Below the pieces are notes generated by a model. It was not told the DNA's origin. It ran no database searches and saw only the letters and a program-made list of their open reading frames with translations. Both the position numbers and the translations under genes were made by a program. This document shows positions 15,837 through 23,963 of a DNA stretch of 64,000 bases, in pieces (the stretch's first letter is position 1; each line of letters begins with the position of its first letter). This stretch comes from Cryobacterium sp. BB307. Lineage in GTDB: Bacteria > Actinomycetota > Actinomycetes > Actinomycetales > Microbacteriaceae. The DNA lies in contig NZ_JAANZA010000001.1 in the NCBI RefSeq assembly GCF_012274275.1, positions 310,001-374,000 on the forward strand, given 5' to 3'.

Positions 15837-16226
15837 ATGCCGACCTTGGATGACGTGAGCCGCGTCGCGGCCGACCTGCCGGGTAGCGAGGAACGGGCGA
15901 CGACCGGCGGTGCGGCCTGGTTCGTCCGCAACAAACTGTACGCCTGGGAGTCGCACCCGTGGCCGAGCGAGAGCCCGGCGCTACGTGAGCTGATCGCATC
16001 CGAGCCGGTGATGGGCGCCAAGGTCGCCGACACCGACGAGCAGCGGGCGCTGCTCTACGGCTGGCCGGAGGTGTTCCGGATGTCGGAAGTGCGCTGGGGA
16101 CAGCCGAAGGTGCTGATCCGGCTGACCCTCGTCGACCCGCAGCTTCTGGCCGAGGTCGTCACCGAGGCGTGGCGAAGCCAGGCGCCGAAGTACCTCCGCC
16201 GGGAATTCGACGGCGATCAGCCATAG
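15837..16226 (+). CDS. MmcQ/YjbR family protein
   Basis: This 129-residue protein matches the YjbR/CyaY-like fold in order: MPTLDDVSRVAADLPGSEE, the FVRNKLYAW strand, the long acidic middle, and WGQPKVLIRLTLVDPQLLAEVVTEAW. These proteins are described as possible DNA-binding, but the function is poorly established. ATG 15837 was chosen over the upstream frame because it is the family N-terminus. Its last ten bases overlap the convergent lipoprotein gene. Confidence 0.85.
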   Translation: MPTLDDVSRVAADLPGSEERATTGGAAWFVRNKLYAWESHPWPSESPALRELIASEPVMGAKVADTDEQRALLYGWPEVFRMSEVRWGQPKVLIRLTLVDPQLLAEVVTEAWRSQAPKYLRREFDGDQP

Positions 16227-16846
16227 AGGTCATCCGGGATCTGCGGACACAGAGCGTTGATCCGCCCCCATTCGCCAGGTGGCAACTTTGCCCCCGCGAC
16301 CTCGCCATAGACAATCCAGCCGCCACCCTCGTTGTACGTCTCGAGAAACCGCTGCAAGCTCGGCGCGGGTGGCACGTCGTATCCCTCGGCTTCCAGACAC
16401 GGCTTCAGGGTGTTCAGGAAGTAGTTATAGAGATGCGCCAATTGTGCTTCGCTCAATGGGCGAAGGTAGTCGGGGTGTAGCGGGTACGTGGCTTCGCACG
16501 TGTAGTAGGCCACTTGGAACGCCTCGCCCCCGCCTGTGCTGCTGATCGAACCCTGCGAGTCGACGACGACGTCATATCCCTGCTCGGCGAGGCAGTCCGC
16601 AATGGCCGTCGGTTGGTCGCTCTGCTCCACGAGCCGAACTCGTTCGACCTCCGGGCGCACTGCGTCCGCATACAGCAAGACGACCATCCTCCATGAGCCG
16701 TCGAGGCTCTCTTGAACCAGTTGCTCTTCAGCGGCGCTCAGCTTCGGCCCGGATGGCGTGGGCGGTTCCGACGTCGAGTCGCAACCACTCAGCAGCAGCA
16801 CCGCCACCAAACCTGCGAGTGTGTTTCGCACGGCGAGCCGCGGCAT
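16217..16846 (-). CDS. Putative lipoprotein, unknown function
   Basis: This 209-residue protein begins with a lipoprotein signal peptide: MPRLAVR, a hydrophobic core LAGLVAVLL and the lipobox LSGC (cysteine about 22). The exported part has five further cysteines (in IADCLAEQG, YYTCEATYP, LKPCLEAEG and INALCPQIP) that could form disulphides. G+C and codon choice are looser than in the neighbours, a mild hint of recent acquisition. No family was recognised. It ends against YjbR with a ten-base overlap. Confidence 0.75.
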   Translation of the reverse strand: MPRLAVRNTLAGLVAVLLLSGCDSTSEPPTPSGPKLSAAEEQLVQESLDGSWRMVVLLYADAVRPEVERVRLVEQSDQPTAIADCLAEQGYDVVVDSQGSISSTGGGEAFQVAYYTCEATYPLHPDYLRPLSEAQLAHLYNYFLNTLKPCLEAEGYDVPPAPSLQRFLETYNEGGGWIVYGEVAGAKLPPGEWGRINALCPQIPDDLYG

Positions 16847-16898
16847 TCCAGACTCCCTCGATCAGTGCGGCCGGCGTACATGGAGTAAGCGAGGATCC

Positions 16899-17708
16899 CT
16901 AGTTCTCCGCTGGTCGACGTCTCCCGGCCAGAAGTTGACGCGGGCTGCGGGAGTGCCAGGCATACGCGGTGCGGTAGCCCAACCCGGTGTAGACCGCGCG
17001 AGCGGGCGCATTGTCGGAGTACATGCCGAGCGTGCACACCCCGTACTCGGCGACCGCGTGCCGAGTCAGACCGGCGGTGACGGCGCGACCCAGCCCCTGT
17101 CCGCGATAGTCGGCGTGGGTGACGATCCCGGCGAGGTGCGGCGCACCGGACTCCCAGAGCTGCATCGCCCCGGCCGCGGTGAGCTCGCCCCGGGTGTTGC
17201 GCAGTCCGAGCCACAGCTGGGTGCGGCCGGTGCCCGGGTCGCCCTCGCCGGTGGGGCTGTGCGTGCTCGCGAGAGCCGTGAGTTCCTCTGCGTCGGCGGT
17301 GTCGTCGAGCTGGATCAGGCGGTCCTCGAGCGACACCTGCGGCGGTGCCTCGGCGGTCCACATCCAGTCCCAGTCGCCGCTCGGTCCGCTCCCGAAGGTC
17401 TCATCGAGCAGACCCTGGTATCCCTGCGGCACAGAGATCCCGGTGATCGCGAGGTCACGAACCGGTCCGGCGGCGAGCTGCTCGAGCAGGTCACGGATGT
17501 CGTCCATGCCGCCGCCGCTTGCGACGAGGAACACCCACATGCCGCGACCGCGACGCCCGAACCGCTCGATCGCGACCGCCCCATCGTTCGCCAGCGCGGC
17601 ACCGCTGAGCGGATCCGGAATCCCCCACCGAACGAACGGATCACCGCCGGTCAGCTTGAGTAAGTCGGCATGCGTACCGATCTCACGCAGCCCCGAGCGG
17701 TTCGTCAC
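16899..17708 (-). CDS. GNAT-family N-acetyltransferase
   Basis: This 269-residue protein has a C-terminal GNAT domain with the acetyl-CoA loop DYRGQGLGRAVTAGLTRHA and the following CTLGMYSDNAPARAVYTGLGYRTAYAW. The N-terminal half is diverged. I prefer the GTG at 17708: the longer frame to 17804 only adds an atypical arginine-rich segment overlapping the next gene, and TAGCAT seven bases before the GTG would give a leaderless mRNA. The acceptor substrate is unknown. Confidence 0.8.
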   Translation of the reverse strand: MTNRSGLREIGTHADLLKLTGGDPFVRWGIPDPLSGAALANDGAVAIERFGRRGRGMWVFLVASGGGMDDIRDLLEQLAAGPVRDLAITGISVPQGYQGLLDETFGSGPSGDWDWMWTAEAPPQVSLEDRLIQLDDTADAEELTALASTHSPTGEGDPGTGRTQLWLGLRNTRGELTAAGAMQLWESGAPHLAGIVTHADYRGQGLGRAVTAGLTRHAVAEYGVCTLGMYSDNAPARAVYTGLGYRTAYAWHSRSPRQLLAGRRRPAEN

Positions 17709-17797
17709 GACGAAAATGCTACGGGCATCCGGCGACCGAGCGCGCGACGACCGGTTTGGCGTGGTTCGTTCGACGGCGACGCGGAATGGGTGTTGGA

Positions 17798-19054
17798 TCA
17801 CCATGAAACGCGCCCGGGCACTCGACCGTCGGTACCGCGCAGCACCGACTCGACGACATCCGCCGCCGCTTTCGCCCCGCCGGCGGCGCGGAAGCCGTCG
17901 GCCACCCGCCGCGCCCCATCAGTCATCCCGGAGGCCTCGCGCACGGCTCCCCTGAGCGAATCTGCGGTGAGCCGTTTGCGGGGCACCCGGACGCCGGATC
18001 CGGAGTAGACCACTCGGGCGGCAACTTCGAGTTGGTCGCGTCCGAATGGCACGACGACCGTCGGCACACCGGCTGCGAGAGCTTTCTGCGTCGCACCCAT
18101 CCCGCCGTGCGTGACGGCGACCGAGGCGCGAGCCAGGATGGAGCCGTGCGGCAGGAACTCTTGCAACCGCACATTGGGAGGTAGAGGACCGAGGTCGGCC
18201 ACTCCTGCCGGCATCGTGATCACGACGCGATACGGCTCACCACCGAGGCCGTTCGCAGCAGCACGAGCGAGTTCCTCGTCGCCTTGATACTCTGACGATG
18301 TCGTCACAAGCACGTACGGCTCTCCCGGTTCGCTCACCCAGTCCGCTGTCGTAGACGCGGGCTCCCACGGCAGCGCGCCGACCATTCGAACATCCGGCGC
18401 CCATTCCGGGTGGGGGTACTCGAACGGTTCCGACGTGGCAACGATCATGGCGGGGGCCGTCCGATAGAAGCCGTCCGCGTCGCGCACCCGAGGCAGCCCC
18501 CAGCCTTCGCGGAGGCGATTCACATTAGGCAGAGTGGACCGCTCGATCGTGCCGAAGATGAACGGCCGCAGGATCGCGTCGCGTGTTGCTCCGATGATCC
18601 CCGTGCGAGGCGCGAGCCCCGGCCCGAACGGCGGCGTGCCACGCGATCGGAGCGGCGGAGTGTATGGGCAGAACGTCACCCACGGGCCACCCCACGCTTC
18701 CGCGGCCATTCGCGCACCCCAGGCGTTGACGTCCACGACGGCCACGTCCGCGGCGGTCTCGCTGAGGGCACGCTGCAGGTCACCGCCGTCGAAGATCGCG
18801 CGCTCCGTGAAGGTCCGCACCGCACGGCGTAGCGCGTCGACAGTCGATCTCGCGTACATGTCCGACGGCGCGATGGCAGGCACCCGGGCGTCGATCGAGT
18901 CTGCCTCGAGATCCAGGCTCCGCAGCATGTCGACCTGATCCCGCAGCGTACGCACATGCACCCGGTGCCCGCGCGTTGCGAGCTCCAGCAGCACCGGTGT
19001 CATGGGGAAGAGGTGTCCGATTGCGGGCGACGTGTAGGCGAGGATTGTGGACAT
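17798..19054 (-). CDS. GT1-family glycosyltransferase (MGT/UGT-like)
   Basis: This 418-residue glycosyltransferase has the two-domain GT-B pattern. The N-terminus MSTILAYTSPAIGHLFPMTPVL holds the acceptor-side histidine in GHLFP. The C-terminal donor signature is VTHGGMGATQKALAAGVPTVVVPFGRDQLEVA (about residues 313-345, quoted in part). Relatives glycosylate macrolides, flavonoids and other small molecules, often as detoxification. The second of two adjacent ATGs is favoured because GGAGG sits five bases before it. A perfect 20-bp tandem duplication lies just upstream. Confidence 0.9.
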   Translation of the reverse strand: MSTILAYTSPAIGHLFPMTPVLLELATRGHRVHVRTLRDQVDMLRSLDLEADSIDARVPAIAPSDMYARSTVDALRRAVRTFTERAIFDGGDLQRALSETAADVAVVDVNAWGARMAAEAWGGPWVTFCPYTPPLRSRGTPPFGPGLAPRTGIIGATRDAILRPFIFGTIERSTLPNVNRLREGWGLPRVRDADGFYRTAPAMIVATSEPFEYPHPEWAPDVRMVGALPWEPASTTADWVSEPGEPYVLVTTSSEYQGDEELARAAANGLGGEPYRVVITMPAGVADLGPLPPNVRLQEFLPHGSILARASVAVTHGGMGATQKALAAGVPTVVVPFGRDQLEVAARVVYSGSGVRVPRKRLTADSLRGAVREASGMTDGARRVADGFRAAGGAKAAADVVESVLRGTDGRVPGRVSW

Positions 19055-19089
19055 CATTGCCTCCGGAGGAGGAGTCGAGTCGCTTTCGT

Positions 19090-19129
19090 GAAGCGAGGGT
19101 GTATTGCTGGAAGCGAGGGTGTATTGCTG
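19090..19129. repeat. Perfect 2 x 20-bp tandem duplication upstream of glycosyltransferase
   Basis: The 20-mer GAAGCGAGGGTGTATTGCTG occurs twice in immediate succession (19090-19109 and 19110-19129) with no mismatch. It lies 36-75 bases upstream of the glycosyltransferase start, in its 110-bp promoter region. Perfect identity suggests a recent slippage event or a variable-number site that could tune expression. Confidence 0.9.
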
Positions 19130-19164
19130 CGGCTGAGTAGCTCAATCTTTTGTCGCCGTACCGC

Positions 19165-21315
19165 CTAACGAGACGACAGGTTCGAGCGCTGAGCCTGCAT
19201 GGTCGGCTGCTGCACGATATTCACGCGGTCGCCCCTGACCTTGACGGCAGCGCCGCCGCCGCGAGTGCGGCGCACGATCAGATCGAAGGTGGCATCACCG
19301 AGCCGCACGCCCTCCAGGGTGAGGTCCGGCAGCCACGGCGGCAGGTGCGGATCCACCAGGATGGTGCGCAGGGCAGCGACCGGCCGCAGGATCAGCAGCG
19401 ACTGGACGATAGCGATGATCGCACTCGACGACCAGGCCTGTGGTGAGCAGGACTGCGGGTAGATTCCGGGGTACGGATGCGCGCGATCCCGCGGTAAGCC
19501 CGAGAGCACCTCCGGCAATCGGTGTCCCTCGAACATCGATGCCGCAGAGAACGTGGCTTCGGCCACCCGGTGGAGTTCCTTCCAGCATCCGTAGCGCGCC
19601 AGCCCGATCGCCAACGTCCCGGCCTCGACGGGCCACACGCTGCCGCGGTGATAGCTGAAAGGGTCATACGCCGGATGCTTTGCCGACAGCGTGCGCATGC
19701 CCCAACCACTGAACATGTCGGGGGCAAGCATCCGCCGTGCGACGGTGGGAGCGTAACGACTGGGCACGATGCCGGTGGCAAGCAGTTGCCCATCGTTGGA
19801 GTTGACCGACTGCACCTGCCGCTTGTCCGGGCCGAGCGCGAGCGCGTAGGAGCCATGCTCGGGCATCCAAAACTCGCGATGAAAACGCCTTCGCAATCGG
19901 GCCGCGCGGGCGACCAGGTCGGCGGCGTACACCCGGTCGCCGAGAGCCGCAAAGACCAGCGCGGCGTAGCGCAGCGCGGCGTAGTGGTACCCCTGCAACT
20001 CGCTGGACGCGATGGGGTTCTCCACCAGCACCCCGTTGTGGTCGACGACCGCGGTATCGGAGTCCTTCCAGCCCTGGTTCTTCACCCCCTTTCGGGATCG
20101 CGTCTCGTACTCGATGAAGCCGTCGCCGTCCAGGTCGGCGTAGCGCTCCAGCCACTGCAATGCCTGCCGCGCCGCTGGCAGCAGCGTGCGCACCGTCGGC
20201 ACGTCGTTGGTCCAGGCCAGATACTGACCGAGGAAGATCAGGAAATCCGGGCTCGTGGACCAGTCGCCGTAGTATCCGAGAAACGGGTCGATCTCCAGCC
20301 GCGACAGTGGTCCGTGACGTGCCTGGTGCACCATCTTCCCGGGCTCCTCGTCCCGCCAGTCGTCGATGGTCCGGCCGACGTGTTCAGCGTTGAGGAGCAG
20401 AGCGTCACGCAGCATGCTCGGTCCGGCGAGCATGGCCTGCCAGCCGGTGGTGAGCGTGTCACGGCCGAAGATCTGCTGGTAGATCGGCAGCCCAGCCACC
20501 GGAGCTGCTGGACCCGGCAGCTCCCCAAGGGCGAGGTCGGCCAAGTCCCGCACGGCGGCGTGCCACGCGCTCGCGACATCGAGGTTGCTGGAGCTCAATG
20601 TGGCCAGTTCGTCGCGTAATCGGGCCCGGGCGCGCGCGGCAGTGTCGTCCGGTTCAGCGAACCCGGCGGCAGGCGCGGCCATGGTCACACCGTCGATGAT
20701 CGGCTGGGTCACCAGCTCGACCGTGGCCGTCTGACCGGGGGCCACCACGAGCTCGATGGTCAGGGTTCGCCCCTCGCACCGGACCTCCAGTTCAGTCTCG
20801 ACCGTGATCGCCACGGCCAAGTCGAGTTGCGGATGCCCGTAGTCGAACTGGAGTCGCCTCGCGTCGGCATCCCACGAATCGGTGACCTCGGCCACCTGCT
20901 GTCGTTCACCGCGTTCGGCCTCCTCGGTGTCGGCGAAGTCCGCGTTCAGTTCGATGCCGAGCGTGAAACGGTGTTCGACGTCGGCGTAGCTCTGCACCTG
21001 CAGCCGGGTGCGCAGCCCCTCCCCGAGGAAGCGTTCCAGCGTCAGGTAGGCACCGCGGCGAGGAAGCGTCTCGCCGTCCACCAGCTTCGCAAAGCACACC
21101 TGGGCGTGCGCGCCCACCTTGGCCGAGCTGAACCACTGCGGCTCCTGCCCATCCACGGTGATGCGCTCAAGATCGAGAACGCGGGTGTTCCGGGCAAAGA
21201 AACCCTGCGGCCCTACACCGGCGATGCGGCCATTCACGTCCGTGATCAGCACGTTCCAGCCGCTCGAGACGTACAGCACGTCCGGTCGGACCCGCACGCC
21301 CCGCACTCGGGTCAT
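19165..21315 (-). CDS. Amylo-alpha-1,6-glucosidase / glycogen debranching-type protein
   Basis: This 716-residue cytosolic protein has an N-terminal GDE-type beta-sandwich (about 1-230: VSSGWNVLITDVNGRIAG, GFFARNTRVLDLE) and a C-terminal six-hairpin glucosidase domain (about 270-690). Landmarks in the latter are YQQIFGRDTLTTGWQA, LSRLEIDPFLGYYGDWSTSPDFL, GWKDSDTAVVDHNGVL and the stretch GSVWPVEAGTLAIGLARYG. Proteins of this family trim glucan branches or hydrolyse related glycosides; the true substrate is not certain. It overlaps the SDR gene by four bases. Confidence 0.88.
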   Translation of the reverse strand: MTRVRGVRVRPDVLYVSSGWNVLITDVNGRIAGVGPQGFFARNTRVLDLERITVDGQEPQWFSSAKVGAHAQVCFAKLVDGETLPRRGAYLTLERFLGEGLRTRLQVQSYADVEHRFTLGIELNADFADTEEAERGERQQVAEVTDSWDADARRLQFDYGHPQLDLAVAITVETELEVRCEGRTLTIELVVAPGQTATVELVTQPIIDGVTMAAPAAGFAEPDDTAARARARLRDELATLSSSNLDVASAWHAAVRDLADLALGELPGPAAPVAGLPIYQQIFGRDTLTTGWQAMLAGPSMLRDALLLNAEHVGRTIDDWRDEEPGKMVHQARHGPLSRLEIDPFLGYYGDWSTSPDFLIFLGQYLAWTNDVPTVRTLLPAARQALQWLERYADLDGDGFIEYETRSRKGVKNQGWKDSDTAVVDHNGVLVENPIASSELQGYHYAALRYAALVFAALGDRVYAADLVARAARLRRRFHREFWMPEHGSYALALGPDKRQVQSVNSNDGQLLATGIVPSRYAPTVARRMLAPDMFSGWGMRTLSAKHPAYDPFSYHRGSVWPVEAGTLAIGLARYGCWKELHRVAEATFSAASMFEGHRLPEVLSGLPRDRAHPYPGIYPQSCSPQAWSSSAIIAIVQSLLILRPVAALRTILVDPHLPPWLPDLTLEGVRLGDATFDLIVRRTRGGGAAVKVRGDRVNIVQQPTMQAQRSNLSSR

Positions 21316-22313
21316 CGCCGACTGCCGACTCGCCGAACCATCAGCGCCACCAGGGCGACAACGCTTGCGGCCACCAACCGACCCGCGACCGGATGCGGTG
21401 CGAGCACCCTGGTGTAGACGCTGGTCGATTTCGATCCCTCGCCGAAATCTCCCGTGGTGGTGCCCGGCCCGGTGCTTGCGGTGAACAGGTTGTCGACGCC
21501 ATCGTCCGGAGTCTCGGTGCGCTGACCGGCGATGGCGTCACCCGGCTTGCTCAAATACCAGTCCATGAGACGTGGGCTGATTCGCTGCCCCACGTCAAGC
21601 ATCCGGCCACTGAATCCGGCGAAGACGCGGCGCACCGGTCGGCGTGCCGCCTCCACGATGGCGGCGGCGACCACCGCCGGCTCATACACCCGCCCGACCG
21701 GCTTGGGCTTGACGCCCAGCTTGGAGCGGGCGTGGGTGAACAGTGGCGTGTTGATGGACGATGGCAGCACATCCACCACGTGGATCGGCGACCCCTCGGC
21801 TCGCAGTTCCAGCCGGAGCGCCTCGCCGAAGGCGATGATACCGTGCTTGGCGGCACTGTAGGCGGCCTGCAGCGGGACCGATCGCTCACCCAAGGCGGAG
21901 GACACGTTGATGATCGTGCCGCCGGTGACGCGGAGGTGAGGCAGGGCGGCCTTCATGCCGTAGATCTGCCCCATCAGATTGACCTCGACGACTCGGTGGA
22001 GTTCGTCGGGATCCATCTGCTCGACCGTGCCGTACGTGGACACCGCGGCGTTGTTCACCCAGACGTCTATCCGACCGAACCGTTCGATCGCGCGCGAAGC
22101 CAGGGCGTCCACCTGGGAGTAGTCACTGACATCCGTGACGACTGGCTCTGCTTCACCACCTAGTCGTTCGATCGCTTTGGTGACCGTCTCGAGGGCCTCT
22201 TCGTTGCGGGCCGCGACGACGACCCGCGCCTTCCGGACGCCGAATTCGATGGCGGTCTCCCTGCCGATGCCGGAGGATGCGCCGGTGATCACAACAACTT
22301 GAGAGTCGGTCAT
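21312..22313 (-). CDS. SDR-family oxidoreductase with C-terminal membrane tail
   Basis: This 333-residue short-chain dehydrogenase has the cofactor motif TGASSGIGRE near the N-terminus, the NNA motif in VNNAAVS, a catalytic serine in INVSSALG and the YxxxK pair in YSAAKHG. Beyond the usual 250-residue domain it has about 60 extra residues that end in a hydrophobic helix and RRVGSRR, suggesting membrane association. The start MTDSQVVVITGAS is preferred over the codon three residues upstream. It is coupled to the debranching-type gene by a four-base overlap. Confidence 0.88.
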   Translation of the reverse strand: MTDSQVVVITGASSGIGRETAIEFGVRKARVVVAARNEEALETVTKAIERLGGEAEPVVTDVSDYSQVDALASRAIERFGRIDVWVNNAAVSTYGTVEQMDPDELHRVVEVNLMGQIYGMKAALPHLRVTGGTIINVSSALGERSVPLQAAYSAAKHGIIAFGEALRLELRAEGSPIHVVDVLPSSINTPLFTHARSKLGVKPKPVGRVYEPAVVAAAIVEAARRPVRRVFAGFSGRMLDVGQRISPRLMDWYLSKPGDAIAGQRTETPDDGVDNLFTASTGPGTTTGDFGEGSKSTSVYTRVLAPHPVAGRLVAASVVALVALMVRRVGSRR

Positions 22314-22372
22314 GGGGCGCACCTTAGCCCCGAACCCTCAACGCCACCCGAGGGTTCCTTGACGGCACCGAT

Positions 22373-22410
22373 TGGTCAGCCATTGCTGTATAGTCATCGC
22401 ATGCTGACCA
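22373..22410. promoter_or_regulatory. Inverted repeat around the cmtR -10 and start codon
   Basis: TGGTCAGC (22373-22380) and GCTGACCA (22403-22410) are perfect 8-bp inverted repeats separated by 22 bp. The gap holds TATAGT (22389-22394), a good -10, and the right arm overlaps the start codon. If the -10 is used, the mRNA has a leader of almost zero length (ATG seven bases after TATAGT). Binding of the regulator here would be autoregulatory, which is inference. Confidence 0.55.
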
Positions 22411-22742
22411 TTGCCACACAACTCGACGTGATGAACCGGCTCGGCCGCGCGATGGCAGACCCGTCCCGCTCTCGCATCCTGATCTCGCTTTTGAGCGGGC
22501 ACAGCTATCCGGCGGCGCTAGCGAGAGACCTCGGCTTGACGCGCTCCAACGTCTCGAATCACCTGGCGTGTCTGCGGGACTGCGGCATTGTGGTGGCCGA
22601 ACCGGAAGGCAGGCAGACCCGCTACGAAATCGCCGACGCTCACTTGACCAAGGCGCTCACCGCATTGGTCAATGTCACGCTCGCTGTGGACCAAAACGCT
22701 CCGTGCGCTGACCCGTCTTGCACCGTTCCCGGGTGCTGCTAG
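22401..22742 (+). CDS. cmtR: CmtR-like Cd(II)/Pb(II)-sensing ArsR-family regulator
   Basis: This 113-residue SmtB/ArsR repressor has a winged helix-turn-helix with LGLTRSNVSNHLACLRDCG. The metal-sensing cysteines of mycobacterial CmtR (Cys57, Cys61, Cys102) occur here at exactly 57, 61 and 102. Three more cysteines follow in a tail (CADPSCTVPGCC: 107, 112, 113) that could form a second metal site. Apo-repressor binding and metal-triggered release is the family mechanism. The usual partner, a P-type Cd/Pb ATPase, is absent; 68 bases downstream is a polycysteine peptide instead. Start 22401 matches the CmtR N-terminus. Confidence 0.9.
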   Translation: MLTIATQLDVMNRLGRAMADPSRSRILISLLSGHSYPAALARDLGLTRSNVSNHLACLRDCGIVVAEPEGRQTRYEIADAHLTKALTALVNVTLAVDQNAPCADPSCTVPGCC

Positions 22743-22810
22743 TGGCACCGTCGGCCCCCGGCTTGGTAACCGTTCGAGCTCACGGTTAGGTGAAGAGGAG
22801 GTGAAGACAA

Positions 22811-22879
22811 ATGCCTGAATGCTGTGACCCCGCAGTATGCACCCCAGAAGCATGCGACCCGAGTTGCACCTGCTGCTGA
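22811..22879 (+). CDS. 22-residue polycysteine peptide, mini-metallothionein candidate
   Basis: An ATG preceded by AGGAGG at nine bases opens a 22-codon frame with seven cysteines at 4, 5, 10, 15, 19, 21 and 22. It begins MPECCDPAVC, continues TPEACDPSC and ends TCC. The spacing (CC, CxC, CxxxxC) resembles metal-thiolate clusters, and there is no signal peptide. It follows cmtR in the same direction and precedes a strong terminator, so the two form a complete two-gene unit in which a metal-released repressor would induce a metal-chelating peptide. I know of no described family with this sequence. Confidence 0.7.
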   Translation: MPECCDPAVCTPEACDPSCTCC

Positions 22880-22887
22880 CCTGAGAC

Positions 22888-22937
22888 CGAAGCCCTCATT
22901 CGCACCGACTGGGAAACGCGATTGAGGGCTTCGTTCT
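22888..22937 (+). terminator. Terminator of the cmtR-polycysteine unit
   Basis: CGAAGCCCTCA (22888-22898) pairs perfectly with TGAGGGCTTCG (22923-22933), followed by TTCTT. It starts eight bases after the stop of the 22-codon gene and 12 bases before the convergent alkA stop, so it may serve both directions. Confidence 0.8.
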
Positions 22938-22948
22938 TGAGTCGCCGC

Positions 22949-23845
22949 CTATTGCCGGCGGTGGTCCTGGATGGTCATCCGCGGACCGAATGACGGCTTC
23001 CGGATGCCACTGGCCAGCAGTAACCGCACAACCCGCTGCCGCTGCCCGCGCCAGGGTTCGAGGAGTTCCAGCATGCCGTCATCGTCGACCGGCGCGCCGA
23101 CCATTGCCCAGCCGACGAACGCGGCCAGGTGGTAGTCGCCGACGCTGACCGCGTCGGGGTCGGCGTGCGTGCGCTGGGTCACCTCGGCGGCCGTCCAGAT
23201 GCCGACGCCGGGGATGCTGCGCAGGCGCGTGCCCGCGTCATCCTTGTCCGCCAGCCGGTCGATCGAAGCGGCGACCGCTGCAACGCGCATCACTGTCGCG
23301 GATCGCTGCGGCCCGACGCCCGCTTTGTGCCACTCCCAGGACGGGATCTTCTTGAACTCATCGCCAGTGGGGATCACACGCATGCCGAGCGGCGCTGGCC
23401 CCGGCGGTTCGTCGCCGTATTTGGTGACCAGTTGGCGCCACGCGCGGAGCGCCTCGATCGCGGTGACCTTCTGCTCGAGGATGGCCGGCACCAGGGCGGC
23501 GAAGACTCGGCCCGTGCGGGGGAGCCTGAGTCCAGGCATCCGTCGCCAGGTCTCGGCGAGCAGCGCGTTGCCGCTCACGTCGAGTGCGGACCAGTCGTCT
23601 CCCGCTCCGCAGAGCGCCGGCACCGACTCGAGCGCGCGTTCGGCGCCCGGGCCCCAGGCGGTGGCGGCAATCTCAGCGCCGGCGCGCAGGTGCAGGGTTG
23701 CCGGCCCGTCGGCGGTGCGCAGGGTAAGCCACGCGTTCTGGCCTTCCCAGCGGAAGGTCGGATCGTAGGTGCCGCGCCCGACAGGGGCGAGCGTGGCCCT
23801 GAGGTCGACCGGCTCACGCGGCGCGTAAGTCGACTCGAGGGGCAT
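22949..23845 (-). CDS. DNA-3-methyladenine glycosylase II-like (HhH-GPD)
   Basis: This 298-residue protein belongs to the AlkA-like HhH-GPD glycosylases of base-excision repair. The helix-hairpin-helix with its Gly-rich turn (RLRSIPGVGIWTAAEV) and the catalytic aspartate in SVGDYHLAAFVGWAM lie at about 210-250. FAALVPAILEQKVTAIEALRAWRQL is the core helix that precedes them. The N-terminal 100 residues form the AlkA-type beta domain. It removes alkylated purines from DNA, by family. It is the last gene before the metal island and is transcribed alone. Confidence 0.88.
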   Translation of the reverse strand: MPLESTYAPREPVDLRATLAPVGRGTYDPTFRWEGQNAWLTLRTADGPATLHLRAGAEIAATAWGPGAERALESVPALCGAGDDWSALDVSGNALLAETWRRMPGLRLPRTGRVFAALVPAILEQKVTAIEALRAWRQLVTKYGDEPPGPAPLGMRVIPTGDEFKKIPSWEWHKAGVGPQRSATVMRVAAVAASIDRLADKDDAGTRLRSIPGVGIWTAAEVTQRTHADPDAVSVGDYHLAAFVGWAMVGAPVDDDGMLELLEPWRGQRQRVVRLLLASGIRKPSFGPRMTIQDHRRQ

Positions 23846-23963
23846 GCAGCAAGGCTACGCTCGCCCGGTGACTCTCGAGGTCGTGGTGGCCAGCACAATG
23901 GCCGCGCGTCGTCTCAGGCACCTCGCCATTCGCCCAGCCCAGCTGTGCGCACGGTCGTTGCGG

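Noticed and set aside
22811-22879. Polycysteine peptide read as a cysteine attenuator like the one at 62212
   Set aside because: It has a Shine-Dalgarno and not a leaderless start, lies downstream of cmtR, and is followed directly by a terminator with no regulated gene behind it.
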